DNA from: Acidobacteriaceae bacterium | GTDB lineage: Bacteria; Acidobacteriota; Terriglobia; Bryobacterales; Bryobacteraceae | Direction: 5' to 3' | Assembly (NCBI GenBank): GCA_019240405.1 | Contig: JAFAYL010000057.1 | Coordinates: forward strand, 1-64,000 | Length of the DNA stretch: 64,000 nt | Shown here: piece by piece, positions 54,182 to 63,776 of the stretch | Position numbering within the stretch: position 1 is the first letter of the stretch | Layout of the letters: each line of letters opens with the position of its first letter | The notes under the pieces: model-generated | What the model saw: only the letters and a program-made list of their open reading frames with translations | Database searches by the model: none | What the model was told of the DNA's origin: nothing | Position numbers and translations under genes: made by a program

Positions 54182-55111
54182 ATGCGGGTTGTTTTTCTGG
54201 GTACCCCTGAATTTGCCGTTCCATCGCTCGAGACTCTCATTTCTTCTGGTCACGAGGTGGTCGCAGTTTTCACCCAGCCGGATCGCCCGAAAGGCCGCGG
54301 CAAGGAGTTGACTGAATCGCCTGTGAAAATCGCAGTGCGTTCCGCAGGATTGACAATTTATCAACCCGAACGGATCCGCCGTCCAGAAAATCTCGAGTTA
54401 CTAAAGAGTCTCGCCCCTGAGCTGATGATAGTCGTCGGTTATGGGCAAATCATTCCGCAAAGCATCATTGATACCGCGGCCCGCGGCATTCTGAATGTGC
54501 ATGCGTCGCTGTTACCGAAATACCGGGGAGCAGCGCCCATTCAATGGGCTATAGCGAATGGTGAGACCGAGACCGGCGTAACCATCATGCAGATCGATGC
54601 AGGCCTTGATACAGGAGACATGTTGCTGAAGGCCGCCGTTCCGATTGAGCCTGATGAAACTGCGCCGGAGCTGAGCGTACGCCTGGCTCGCCTTGGGGCG
54701 CAGCTCCTAATTAGGACCGTCGAACAAATGATCGCCGGAACTGTTCGGCGGGAACGTCAGGACGATACCGAGGCGACGTACGCGCCAATTCTAAAAAAGC
54801 AGGATGGCTTGGTCGATTGGTCCCTCAATGCGCGCCAAATCTATAACCGGCTGCGCGGATTCACACCCTGGCCAGGAGCGTACACGATGTTTCGCGGTCA
54901 ACAACTGCTGATATTGAAAGCGCGGATCGCCGAAGATTTGTGGATTCCATCCGCCACTCTGAAGCCTGAAAAGCGAAGACTCTTTGCGGGTTGCGGCGGG
55001 AATAGTACGTTGGAGCTTCTCGAATTACAACTGAGTGGAAACAAGCGAATGCCGGCGCAGGCATTTTTGAACGGCTACAAACCAGCGGAACATGAGAGAT
55101 TAGGAGACTAG
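54182..55111 (+). CDS. fmt: Methionyl-tRNA formyltransferase
   Basis: Formylates Met-tRNAfMet with 10-formyl-THF. MRVVFLGTPEFAVPSLETL, NVHASLLPKYRGAAPIQWAI and the DTGDMLL site are present; the C-terminal domain has RLRGFTPWPGAYT. 309 residues. It starts 16 bp after def. Confidence 0.97.
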   Translation: MRVVFLGTPEFAVPSLETLISSGHEVVAVFTQPDRPKGRGKELTESPVKIAVRSAGLTIYQPERIRRPENLELLKSLAPELMIVVGYGQIIPQSIIDTAARGILNVHASLLPKYRGAAPIQWAIANGETETGVTIMQIDAGLDTGDMLLKAAVPIEPDETAPELSVRLARLGAQLLIRTVEQMIAGTVRRERQDDTEATYAPILKKQDGLVDWSLNARQIYNRLRGFTPWPGAYTMFRGQQLLILKARIAEDLWIPSATLKPEKRRLFAGCGGNSTLELLELQLSGNKRMPAQAFLNGYKPAEHERLGD

Positions 55112-55112
55112 C

Positions 55113-56291
55113 TTGAATCTCCCCCGCGGCTACAGATACGCTGCCACGTATGCGGGCATCCGCAGTGAGCAGCGTGATGATATTGCGCTTATAGTGCCAG
55201 ACTCGCCCGCCGCGATCGCCGCTGTTTTCACGCGTAACCTGGTACAAGCTGCGCCCATTCGCATTTCGAGGAAACATCTTAAAGCTTCGAAGGGGAGAGT
55301 TGCTGCCGTATTAATCAATGCCGGCAACGCAAACTGCGCGACCCGAACGGGCGAGCGTGTGGCTCTCGCGTCCTGCAAAGCTGTCGCAAAGGAGCTCAGA
55401 ACCAAACCCAAGTACGTGATTCCGGCATCGACCGGCGTCATAGGAGTCGAACTAGATCCAACGCTGTTGATCAACGCGATTCCCGATCTTGTAGCTCGCC
55501 TTTCGCCTGATGCCTTTGAAGCTGTAGCTCAGGCCATGTTGACGACCGATACGCGTCTGAAAACGAGTTATGACGAGCTTCAATTCCGTGGCCACACTGT
55601 TCGAATCGCTGGAATGACAAAAGGAGCGGGGATGATTCACCCGAAAATGGCTACGACGCTGGGATTCGTAATGACTGACGCAGATATCGCTCCGAAACTT
55701 CTGCGCGAAATTCTTTTGTCCGCAGTGGATCGCTCGTACAATGCCTTGACCGTGGACGGCGACACGTCCACGAATGACATGGTTGCTTTAATCGCAAACG
55801 GCGCATCGGGCTTTGATCCGGGCCGCAAGCATCGCAGCGTACTTCAGGATTCGATCACGCGGGTGATGGAGAGTTTAGCCCGACAGATTGCCGCGGACGC
55901 TGAGGGCGCGCGGAAATTAATTATTGTGCGTGCGGCGGGTTTTAAATCTTATGAAGATGCATCCCGCGTTGCGAGATCAGTAGCTAACTCGTTGTTGGTG
56001 AAGACAGCTATCGCGGGCAGCGATCCAAACTGGGGCCGCGTGCTCGCTGCGGCTGGATACGCGGGCGTTGATTTTGATCCCTCGAAGGTAGACATTTACC
56101 TGCAAGACGTTCAAGTCTGTCGGGCTGGATTGGCTGCGAGTTTCGATGACGCAGAGCTCAAACAAAAACTCGATCAGTCCGAGGTGGATGTTCGCATTGT
56201 TCTAGAAGGGCGAAGCAGGCCCGAGGCTCGCTTTTTCACCTGCGACTTGACGGAAGGCTACATCCAAATCAATGCCAGCTATCGCACGTAA
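55113..56291 (+). CDS. argJ: Bifunctional ornithine acetyltransferase/N-acetylglutamate synthase ArgJ
   Basis: ArgJ transfers acetyl from acetylornithine to glutamate in arginine synthesis. Motifs: GMTKGAGMIHPKMATTLGFV with the autocleavage Thr, TVDGDTSTNDMVALIANG and GSDPNWGRVLAAAGYAGVDF. 392 residues. TTG start with AGGAG upstream, just after the fmt stop. Confidence 0.95.
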   Translation: MNLPRGYRYAATYAGIRSEQRDDIALIVPDSPAAIAAVFTRNLVQAAPIRISRKHLKASKGRVAAVLINAGNANCATRTGERVALASCKAVAKELRTKPKYVIPASTGVIGVELDPTLLINAIPDLVARLSPDAFEAVAQAMLTTDTRLKTSYDELQFRGHTVRIAGMTKGAGMIHPKMATTLGFVMTDADIAPKLLREILLSAVDRSYNALTVDGDTSTNDMVALIANGASGFDPGRKHRSVLQDSITRVMESLARQIAADAEGARKLIIVRAAGFKSYEDASRVARSVANSLLVKTAIAGSDPNWGRVLAAAGYAGVDFDPSKVDIYLQDVQVCRAGLAASFDDAELKQKLDQSEVDVRIVLEGRSRPEARFFTCDLTEGYIQINASYRT

Positions 56292-56736
56292 CCTTGCGCG
56301 ATGGCGCTGTTGTCTTGTCGCGTGCCTCGCGTTATTTATGCTCGCCTTACCTCTCACGGCAGATCGCGCCGATGATATCCTCGCGAGCCTGAACTATGTT
56401 GCAACCGCACTTGCCGACGAGAACCCGGATGACGCTATGGCGCGCTTCGACAAATCCTTCGTGAATTACTCCAAGCTGCGCGATTACTTTGCCGCGCTTA
56501 CGATTAGCTCGCAGGTTGTCAGCGAAATCGACATAGCAGATGAGCAGGATTCCGGCTCGGAGTCGAAGGCGACCGTCGAGTGGACTCTTAGCCTGACCAA
56601 TAAGACTACTCTCGAAACCGAGCGCCGTACGGGCGAAATTCAGGTCCGGCTCGTAAGCGAGAAGGGTAAATGGAAGATTGTCGATTTCTCTCCCATCGAA
56701 CTATTCAATCCGCGAGCAGGGAAGAAACCGAAATAA
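56272..56736 (+). CDS. Secreted protein, NTF2-like
   Basis: Signal peptide CCLVACLALFMLALPLTA, then a small domain with DDILASLNYVATALADENPD and the beta-rich end KGKWKIVDFSPIELF. No named family. 154 residues. It overlaps argJ by 20 bp and is probably part of its transcript. Confidence 0.75.
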   Translation: MPAIARNLARWRCCLVACLALFMLALPLTADRADDILASLNYVATALADENPDDAMARFDKSFVNYSKLRDYFAALTISSQVVSEIDIADEQDSGSESKATVEWTLSLTNKTTLETERRTGEIQVRLVSEKGKWKIVDFSPIELFNPRAGKKPK

Positions 56737-56762
56737 TTCGCTCCTGTGCAACACTTCTAGTT

Positions 56763-57218
56763 GTGCGGATAAATCGTTGGGTTTACGCTGTTATTCTTTG
56801 GGTCGGCGTCATTTTTTTCTCGTCGACATCGCTTGCCGCCGAGTGGTGCGAAAGGGCCTTTCACTTTTTGGCCGCAATTCTCTTTCGGGGTCTCCGCCCT
56901 GAGGACCCGCCGTTTGGATTTCTTCATCTGTTGGCGGACAAGGGATTCCATATCGCTTTGTTCTTAGTTCTCGCTGTCCTGCTTTGGAATGCCGTTCCAA
57001 ACACACCGAGGAAGATTGCCGTGATCCTTGTCTGCGGAGCGGTAGTCGGCTCCGCGAGCGAGTTCCTTCAGCGCTTTTTTCCCGGACGCGATCCCGCAAT
57101 TCGGGATGTGTTGATCAACATCGTGGGTACTGCTATTGGCGTTGCGCTCTCTGTCTCTTCGTTAAAAGACAAGATCGTGAGACACAAGACGCGCGGCGAG
57201 GCGCTCGCCTTAAAGTAG
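56763..57218 (+). CDS. VanZ-family membrane protein
   Basis: VanZ-like: DKGFHIALFLVLAVLLW, VVGSASEFLQRFFPGRDPAI and RDVLINIVGTAIGV. Four helices. GTG 56763 is preferred because 56670 would run far into the previous gene. 151 residues. Role unknown; relatives are linked to teicoplanin resistance. It overlaps the convergent GT2 gene by 9 bp. Confidence 0.85.
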   Translation: MRINRWVYAVILWVGVIFFSSTSLAAEWCERAFHFLAAILFRGLRPEDPPFGFLHLLADKGFHIALFLVLAVLLWNAVPNTPRKIAVILVCGAVVGSASEFLQRFFPGRDPAIRDVLINIVGTAIGVALSVSSLKDKIVRHKTRGEALALK

Positions 57219-58997
57219 CTTCCGAAGTTCCTCGTAGTTCCGTCTCGTCACTAGCTGAAACTCAACCGGCAATCGTGTGAAATTCTTTAGCTCTTCGAAG
57301 AGATTCAGAGGCGGCACTCGCGATCCAGCAACAAAAAGCCGCCCGTCCTGGAGCTCGAACGGCACGATACCAAAACGTCTCTCGACGTGAGCGGGCAAGC
57401 TTCGGACCACTCCCTTCCTGACATGTCGCGGTTCTATCCGGGCCGCCGGCACTCCCGATTGCAAGCTGATTGCTTTACACAAATCGTCATCGGAAATGAT
57501 GTTGTTTGCCAGGAGAAAGTCACCCAGATCGTCGCCAGGCCGCATCTCCGCTTGAACTTGAAGGCGTAATTGCTCAGTGAGATAACCCGAGCTTACGAGC
57601 ACATCGGCCAATTCGCGCCGGTGCATCAGAAGGGCGTCCCTGCTGGGATAGCTGTGCTCGGTTTTTATCCACACTAGAGGCCGCCCATGCAAGCGCGCGG
57701 AAGCATACCGGCACATGGCGGCGAACGAGGCCGCGCAATTGATCATGTTGCCGTGAAACATGCGCGCCGGAACGGCAAGCGCGAAAACGTAATCGAATAT
57801 TCTCCCGACGCAAATCATGCGGATGGCAATTCGTAGAGATTGCAGCGCAAGCGTTGCGGCGCATAGAGCCACAATTCTTGGATTTGCGATCGCGAACTGC
57901 CAGGGCCGCTGCTCTGTGATGCTGGCGACCCAATCCGTTGCGCCGATTATGAAGACCAGGTTTGTAACAAACGTAAGCGGGTTGGAAAGCAAGCCCTTAC
58001 GGTCCCGCCAGAACCAATATCGGGTCCGCCACGAGCCTCGCCAGCCGCTCCGTTCCCAGCACTGCAAAGCAATGCCTGTCACCCATCGCGTACGCTGGCG
58101 TATCGCCGATCGAATTTTGCGGGGAAAGTATTCGCGCGTTGCAATCCATCCTTTGTCACTGCATTTCAGAGGAGAGAACAATTGGCGGTATCCGCATTGA
58201 TGCACGTGCAGGCCGATTTCGTAGTCCTCTGTCAGGCTCGCGGGATCGAAGACGCGATTTCCGCGCTCGCGGGCCAGCTCTTCGAGAATCTCTCTAGCAA
58301 AACCGGTTCCCACTCCGTTCGAGGGAATAAATGAACCGCTGAATTGTCTGGCTGCCATGTCAATGATTTGAAACTCGGCGAATTCATCGCAGTAGATTCC
58401 GTGTGTAAAGTCCTTGAGTGAAGTCGCTAGCGGCAGTACGGGCATTTGCACCATCGCATACCTGCTCCGTTCCCGGTTGATTACCGCGAGCGCTTCCGGA
58501 TGGATCAAATCTTCCGCATCATGCAAAACGATCGTGTCGAAATAGACGCCGTGTTCCTCCTCATAGAGCAACATCCGCTGATAAATCCAGTTCAGGCAGT
58601 CCGCTTTCGAGGTAGGGCCGGGATGTGGACAGCCCGCGACATGCACATTGCGAAACGATTCGGCCAACCGGTCGGCGGCTCTGAGCGTCGGCTCATCGTT
58701 TGGATAGGCGCCGAGAAAAAAATCGAAATTGCTGTAGCAAATGGCCGCCATGTTATGGCGAACCATGTTGCCGATCACTTCCGATTCCTTCCAGCAAGGC
58801 ACGAATATCGCGATTCGCCGTTCCGCCTTGAGGAGTTCCTGCAGGATCGCGCTTCCGGACGGTTTTCGCGTTTTTAGCCAGTGCTTTACACAGATGATTA
58901 CCGGTATCAGGTCATCGATACCGCTAAGGAGTAGGAGCAGGGCTAAAACGGCCAGGATCGACGGCCAAATAAAGGAAAACTGGGGAAGAGACACCAA
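57210..58997 (-). CDS. Membrane glycosyltransferase (NfrB-like) with MshEN domain
   Basis: This 595-residue protein is a GT2-type inner-membrane glycosyltransferase: IAIFVPCWKESEVIGNM, VLHDAEDLIHPEAL (DxD-like), FDPASLTEDYEIGLHVH and RQRTRWVTGIALQ (Q/RxxRW). Hydrophobic helices flank it. The last 150 residues resemble a MshEN/GspE N-terminal domain (GYLTEQLRLQVQAE, GDDLGDFLLANNIISDDDLC), which in other proteins binds c-di-GMP. This fits the NfrB-type group, so c-di-GMP control is plausible. Confidence 0.85.
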   Translation of the reverse strand: MVSLPQFSFIWPSILAVLALLLLLSGIDDLIPVIICVKHWLKTRKPSGSAILQELLKAERRIAIFVPCWKESEVIGNMVRHNMAAICYSNFDFFLGAYPNDEPTLRAADRLAESFRNVHVAGCPHPGPTSKADCLNWIYQRMLLYEEEHGVYFDTIVLHDAEDLIHPEALAVINRERSRYAMVQMPVLPLATSLKDFTHGIYCDEFAEFQIIDMAARQFSGSFIPSNGVGTGFAREILEELARERGNRVFDPASLTEDYEIGLHVHQCGYRQLFSPLKCSDKGWIATREYFPRKIRSAIRQRTRWVTGIALQCWERSGWRGSWRTRYWFWRDRKGLLSNPLTFVTNLVFIIGATDWVASITEQRPWQFAIANPRIVALCAATLALQSLRIAIRMICVGRIFDYVFALAVPARMFHGNMINCAASFAAMCRYASARLHGRPLVWIKTEHSYPSRDALLMHRRELADVLVSSGYLTEQLRLQVQAEMRPGDDLGDFLLANNIISDDDLCKAISLQSGVPAARIEPRHVRKGVVRSLPAHVERRFGIVPFELQDGRLFVAGSRVPPLNLFEELKNFTRLPVEFQLVTRRNYEELRKLL

Positions 58998-59081
58998 TCC
59001 TCGCTAGAAAAAGTGCCCTTCTCATCCGCCCATTCGCAAAAAATTTCGTAGACTTTTGTGTTCTGCAACACACTTCTTTAA

Positions 59082-59405
59082 TTGACTCGCGCAGGATCAG
59101 AGCGGCCCAACTTCGTCTCTTTCAGCCAACTGGTTCAAGAGTTAATTAGCGGGACTGTCGACCGCCATGTCTTCACTCAATGGGAGTTAGAGTTACTGCT
59201 TGATCTTCAGACATGCGCTGTTCGAAAGTCTGCCAGACCGGATGTCCTACGGCGCTATTTGAAAGCTGTGCAGCAGAATTTCTCGCAAGATGCTTCCGCG
59301 CCATTGCGCCTTTCGGCATTTCTCGAACAGGAAATGCAACAGCGTGCCGGATCAGATGCTGTCGCTCAGCCGCGCCTTGCCGTCGGCGCCCGTGGATCGA
59401 GCTGA
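59082..59405 (+). CDS. Hypothetical protein, 107 aa
   Basis: Helical and soluble: FVSFSQLVQELISGTVDRHV, FTQWELELLLDLQTCAVRK. No family recognised; it looks like a small conserved protein. The TTG start at 59082 has no clear ribosome site. Confidence 0.55.
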   Translation: MTRAGSERPNFVSFSQLVQELISGTVDRHVFTQWELELLLDLQTCAVRKSARPDVLRRYLKAVQQNFSQDASAPLRLSAFLEQEMQQRAGSDAVAQPRLAVGARGSS

Positions 59406-59526
59406 GTCCAATTAGTGATGCGCGTCCTGGAGACTCGCAACGCGCCGGACTTTACAAGAAATTCATATTTCCGGGAGCGACTCCGTGCTGGGCTATTCTC
59501 AAGATAACGAGCAAGGAGATTTCGCT

Positions 59527-59832
59527 ATGGCAACCACAACCGGTTCGAGCCCCGCAACCGAGCGCAAGGTTTTTTGCGTGAAGCTGCACAAAGAACTCCC
59601 CGGCTTGGATGAAGTCCCGTTTGACGGCCACCCGCTTGGACAACGGATCTACGAGAACGTCTCGAAAGAGGCTTGGAGGATGTGGGTAGAGCAGATGAAG
59701 ATGATCATGAACGAGTACCGGCTCAATTTGGGAACGCCGGAGGCCCAGGAGTTTCTGCTCAAGCAAATGGAAGAATATTTCTTTGGCGAGGGCGCGGCTC
59801 ATCCGCCCGGTTACGTCGCTCCAGGACACTAA
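59527..59832 (+). CDS. YggX-like Fe(II)-trafficking/oxidative-damage protein
   Basis: This 101-residue protein matches YggX: KVFCVKLHKELPGLDEVPF, GQRIYENVSKEAWRMWVEQM and KMIMNEYRLNLGTPEAQEFL. YggX protects iron-sulfur clusters and moves Fe(II). The conserved Cys is present. ATG 59527 is used; 59485 would add 14 residues. Confidence 0.9.
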   Translation: MATTTGSSPATERKVFCVKLHKELPGLDEVPFDGHPLGQRIYENVSKEAWRMWVEQMKMIMNEYRLNLGTPEAQEFLLKQMEEYFFGEGAAHPPGYVAPGH

Positions 59833-59846
59833 GTACTTTCTCTTTG

Positions 59847-61568
59847 GTGCGCACTGCACGCTTTTCGTTAAATATTCGTCTTCAAAAGTTGAACCTTCGT
59901 TTACTGGTAGTAAATTTCTGCGCCTTAGCGTGCTTTGCGGCGAGTGACCCTGTTGCAGCCCGGCTGGCGCGAGAAGCCCGAGAAGCCCAAAATTCCGGCC
60001 AGTTGGTCCGAGCTTATCTGCTTTTCGCAGAAGCTGCGGCGCGCGAACCTGGTAATTCCACCTACCGTGCCAACCGTGACGCTCTGGCTCCAGTTGCGCA
60101 GCTACTCGCGAAAGCGAATATCGAGAACGCCGAGATTTCTAGCGATATCAAAGCTGCAGGAGCTACTAATCCATCTCCTCCGGCCACAGCCAAAGCCTCA
60201 TCGGAGTCGCCGCCTGCGGGAGAGCCTGGCCTTGGTACCGAGACCTCAGCCGATTCTATATCCGCGAAGCAGATCCGGCGAATCGAAGCTCTGGCTCCGC
60301 TCCCAAAGCTCATACCGGATTCGTCTCTTCATGACTTCGATTTGCGAGCGGATGAAAAGTCTTTGTTTCATACGGTCGCGTCCACGTACGGCATTCGCGT
60401 GATTGTAGACCCCGAGATGCAGCCTGAGCACCCGATTCACTTCCAAATCGATCAGGCCGACTTCCGTACTGCTATGGACGCGCTTACTGCTGCCACGAAC
60501 ACATTCGTTTTCCCTGTCAGTGCCGACACTGTTTTCTTTGCCCGCAACACCGCGTCCAAACGCTCCCAGCTCGAGCCGATGATTCTGCTTACCGTGCCTG
60601 TGCCCGATGCGCTCGATCAGAAAGAGCTCGCTGAGGCTGCGAATGCGGTTCGTGGCGCGCTGAACCTACGGTCCATGGCCTTTGATTCTGAGACTCGTGA
60701 AATCGTCGTGCGCGACCGAGTTTCGAAAGCGCGCGTCGCACGATCTCTTTTGCAAGCTCTCGTTTTACCGCGCGCGCAGGTTTCGATTGAGGTGCAATTA
60801 CTGACTGTGGACTCCGATCGCATTTACCACTATGGCCTCTCTCTACCAACCACTTTTCAGCTTCTTGATTTCGGGCATATCGGAGGGTTTCAAAACATTC
60901 TTGCGAGTGTAAGTACTCCTATGAATTTCTTGGCATTCGGTGGCGGCGCGACTCTCTTCGGTGTCGGCTTAGCGGACGCAACCATTTTTGCCATGTACTC
61001 GAAGTCATTTGCGACAAATCTTTACGATGCAGCTGTGGTTGTCGATAATGGCCAAGCTGCGAATTTTCACGTTGGAGATAAGTATCCGATTCCGCAGTCC
61101 CTCTACACCGGTTTCCAGCAAACAGGTTCGTCAGCTCTCTATAACCCGATTGGGGAAGTAACCATGGAGGACCTAGGCTTGGTACTGAAGTTGACACCTC
61201 GCGTGAATGGGGATTCCGAGGTTTCGCTAGACGTTGAAGCTCAATTCAAGGCTTTAGGTTCGCAAAAGCTTAATACCGTGCCGACCATCAATCAACGCGA
61301 ATTCAAAGGCGGCGTGGTCTTGCGGGAAGGAGAATGGGCGGTTCTCGCAGGCATTGATGAGGACACGCACACGGTCACCCGAAACGGCCTGCCGGGTATC
61401 AGTCAGATACCCGGACTCAATCAGCTTCTGAGCGAGAATACGCGCGAAGATAAGACCGAGAAAACACTACTCGTCATCAAGCCGACCATTACGCGCCTCC
61501 CCATGTCGGCGGGAATCAGTCCGCAATACTTGCTTGGGCCATCAGCAGGCCCGTCCGTTGTGTTCTAG
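59847..61568 (+). CDS. Secretin-family outer-membrane protein (GspD/PilQ-like)
   Basis: A signal-like N-terminus (LRLLVVNFCALACFAA) precedes a short TPR-like part, an STN-like domain (SLFHTVASTYGIRVIVD), an N-domain (LRSMAFDSETREIVVRDRV) and a secretin C-terminus: VLREGEWAVLAGIDE, LPGISQIPGLNQLLSE and KTLLVIKPTI. The GTG at 59847 or TTG at 59892 starts it. No other type II or type IV pilus gene is near. Confidence 0.85.
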   Translation: MRTARFSLNIRLQKLNLRLLVVNFCALACFAASDPVAARLAREAREAQNSGQLVRAYLLFAEAAAREPGNSTYRANRDALAPVAQLLAKANIENAEISSDIKAAGATNPSPPATAKASSESPPAGEPGLGTETSADSISAKQIRRIEALAPLPKLIPDSSLHDFDLRADEKSLFHTVASTYGIRVIVDPEMQPEHPIHFQIDQADFRTAMDALTAATNTFVFPVSADTVFFARNTASKRSQLEPMILLTVPVPDALDQKELAEAANAVRGALNLRSMAFDSETREIVVRDRVSKARVARSLLQALVLPRAQVSIEVQLLTVDSDRIYHYGLSLPTTFQLLDFGHIGGFQNILASVSTPMNFLAFGGGATLFGVGLADATIFAMYSKSFATNLYDAAVVVDNGQAANFHVGDKYPIPQSLYTGFQQTGSSALYNPIGEVTMEDLGLVLKLTPRVNGDSEVSLDVEAQFKALGSQKLNTVPTINQREFKGGVVLREGEWAVLAGIDEDTHTVTRNGLPGISQIPGLNQLLSENTREDKTEKTLLVIKPTITRLPMSAGISPQYLLGPSAGPSVVF

Positions 61569-61607
61569 CCGGCTTCCGTCTAATTTCGCTCTGTTATCGT
61601 CTCTAGC

Positions 61608-62678
61608 ATGTCCACCATGCGGGAGGAAATTCGCCAGCAGCCCTCTGCTGTTGAGCGTACTCTCAAAGCCGAGTGGAGAGCTGCCGAGAACTTGCGCAGC
61701 CATTTTGAACGGAATCCCGTCCGGCTAGTGATCCTGGTCGCGCGAGGCACATCGGATAACGCTGCTCAATTCGGCCGCTACTTGCTTGAAATCTCAACCG
61801 GAATTCCGGTGTCCTTAGCGGCCCCTTCTGTCTGCACTCTTTACCATTCCCAGCTCAAGCTCGACCATGTCGCTGTTATCGCTATCTCGCAATCGGGCGA
61901 ATCTACTGACACCAACCTCGTCCTGGAGCAAGCCAAAAAAGCAGGCGCCTTCACCATTGGCATAACAAATGAAAGTAACAGCACCCTAGCGCGTATTGCG
62001 GAACATATACTGCTGGTGCGCGCGGGTAAAGAAAAGAGCGTGGCCGCGACAAAAACCTACACCGGCCAGTTGGCCTGCCTTTATCTTCTCGCCCATGCGC
62101 TGGGTGCGTCAATTCGGCAGCAGGATCTCGCGCGTATTCCCGATTGGTGCTCAGAAGCGCTAAAGCTAGAGGACGAAATCCGCGGACGCGCGGAGCGTTA
62201 TTGTTTCATGCGCCACGCCGTGTGTGTGGGACGCGGGCTCAACTATTCGAACTCCTTCGAATTCGCTTTGAAACTGATGGAGACGTGCTATGTGGTAGCG
62301 GAACGTTTCTCTTCCGCCGATCTGCTGCACGGTCCTATCGCGATGCTTGAGACTTCGTTCCCCACGTTTCTGTTTTGCCCGCCTGGAGTGACATGGAAGC
62401 CGATGTGCGAGCTTCTGGAGAAGCTGAAAAACATTGGGGCCGAAACGCTTCTCATCACCGACCGGAGCAACCGAGCAATCTCGTCCTCGAGTGAGCTCGT
62501 CCAGGGGATTTTGACCATCCCGGCCACGCTTCCCATTAAGAATCAAGCGCCCGAGGATCTCTATACTCCGATTCCCTACATCATTCCCGCACAGCTCTTT
62601 ACCGCGAGTTTGGCTGAAGTGAAGCATCTCGATCCAGATCGACCACGCACTATTAGCAAGGTGACGCGGACGATTTGA
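61608..62678 (+). CDS. SIS-domain enzyme, GlmS C-terminal-like (glucosamine-6-phosphate deaminase type)
   Basis: Two SIS domains like the isomerase half of GlmS: MREEIRQQPSAVERTL, LVARGTSDNAAQFGRYLLE, ISQSGESTDTN, VGRGLNYSNSFEFALKLMET and DLLHGPIAML. No glutaminase domain. It may isomerise or deaminate glucosamine-6-phosphate (NagB-II type). 356 residues. Confidence 0.88.
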   Translation: MSTMREEIRQQPSAVERTLKAEWRAAENLRSHFERNPVRLVILVARGTSDNAAQFGRYLLEISTGIPVSLAAPSVCTLYHSQLKLDHVAVIAISQSGESTDTNLVLEQAKKAGAFTIGITNESNSTLARIAEHILLVRAGKEKSVAATKTYTGQLACLYLLAHALGASIRQQDLARIPDWCSEALKLEDEIRGRAERYCFMRHAVCVGRGLNYSNSFEFALKLMETCYVVAERFSSADLLHGPIAMLETSFPTFLFCPPGVTWKPMCELLEKLKNIGAETLLITDRSNRAISSSSELVQGILTIPATLPIKNQAPEDLYTPIPYIIPAQLFTASLAEVKHLDPDRPRTISKVTRTI

Positions 62679-62718
62679 GATGGCGAGAGAACCGCAGCCG
62701 ACGCAAACCCGGGGTACT

Positions 62719-62910
62719 TTACTTTCGTGCGCCCCGCGTAGTTCCCTTGACAGCAGATTGCCGTCGCTTCTTCTCCGTGCGTTTGGGTTTTACGATACGA
62801 AATGTGCCGCTTCCCAAGTACTCGGCTTCGTAGATGTTTTCTTTCTGCTGGATTTTGGGCGAAGCCGCATGCGCGACCTTGCCCGTCGAAGTTTGCTTAT
62901 TATTTGCCAT
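62719..62910 (-). CDS. Small basic protein of unknown function
   Basis: This 63-residue protein has a Lys/Arg-rich end (VKPKRTEKKRRQSAVKG) and no known domain. ATG 62910 has ACAGGT upstream. It is convergent with the SIS-domain gene and upstream of it on this strand lies the methyltransferase. Confidence 0.5.
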   Translation of the reverse strand: MANNKQTSTGKVAHAASPKIQQKENIYEAEYLGSGTFRIVKPKRTEKKRRQSAVKGTTRGARK

Positions 62911-62940
62911 ACCTGTTCTCAATTAAGTCTGACGTATTCA

Positions 62941-63693
62941 TCAGTTCGCGTTCACCGGCAACACGGCGCGATAGCTTCGATGTCCGCCTCGCGAGCCGTC
63001 GCCTCCGCTCGAGTCAATTACGGTTAGAAAGTCATACTCAGAGATCACAGATTCCAACGCTGGATGGGTGTAGATCATGTAGATCTCGCGCGGATTTTCT
63101 TGTAGCGATTGCCTCAGATTCTCGAGGACCAACCGCATGATTGGCTCCGGAAAGGAGTTGAAGCAGTAAATCACGAGTGGGGTTGAGGGAAACTCGTATG
63201 CTGTCGCGTCCGCCTCCACGACGTCAATGTCCTTGCATTTCAAATTGAAATTGCGCTGGGTCTGAATATTTTTTCGAGCAATCGTCACTAGCTTATGCGA
63301 AAGCTCCACGCCGATAACCTTAATGAACGGCAATTGCGCCGCCAAAAAAAGCGTTTTCCCTTTGCCGGCGCCCAGATCGACGTACGTGTAAAGCCTCCAG
63401 TCCAAATTCAACCGTTTTAGGCGCTCGGGGAATTTCCAGCTTGCGCTACTGCTGTAATCTCCATTCCAGCCCGGCGTGACGTACTGTTCAGGTGGTTGCG
63501 AATAGGACGAACCATCGAGGCCCAACTGCTTCAGGGCGACTTGGTGCCGCGTTTCGACTCCGTGCCAGACGTCCCAAGCCCAGTGCCTCACACTGTTCGT
63601 CAAAGACTGCCATATTGCCACAAGCACTCCCTTCCAGCCCAATCGGTCCAGGCTGGATGGAATCCTTGTGATTCTTCGCGCTATGTCCTTCAT
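62941..63693 (-). CDS. Class I SAM-dependent methyltransferase-like protein
   Basis: The SAM motif I is TYVDLGAGKGKTLFLAAQL, followed by VIGVELSHKLVTIARKN, and motif II near VVEADATAYEFP. An N-terminal helical part of about 90 residues precedes it. Substrate unknown. 250 residues. Confidence 0.85.
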   Translation of the reverse strand: MKDIARRITRIPSSLDRLGWKGVLVAIWQSLTNSVRHWAWDVWHGVETRHQVALKQLGLDGSSYSQPPEQYVTPGWNGDYSSSASWKFPERLKRLNLDWRLYTYVDLGAGKGKTLFLAAQLPFIKVIGVELSHKLVTIARKNIQTQRNFNLKCKDIDVVEADATAYEFPSTPLVIYCFNSFPEPIMRLVLENLRQSLQENPREIYMIYTHPALESVISEYDFLTVIDSSGGDGSRGGHRSYRAVLPVNAN

Positions 63694-63776
63694 TGCGCTA
63701 AACTAGTATCGCTAGCTCTTGGCGAGTTACACGCTGCAAACAATAATCCTCTCATAAGCTTAGCCCGCCGAAGCAC

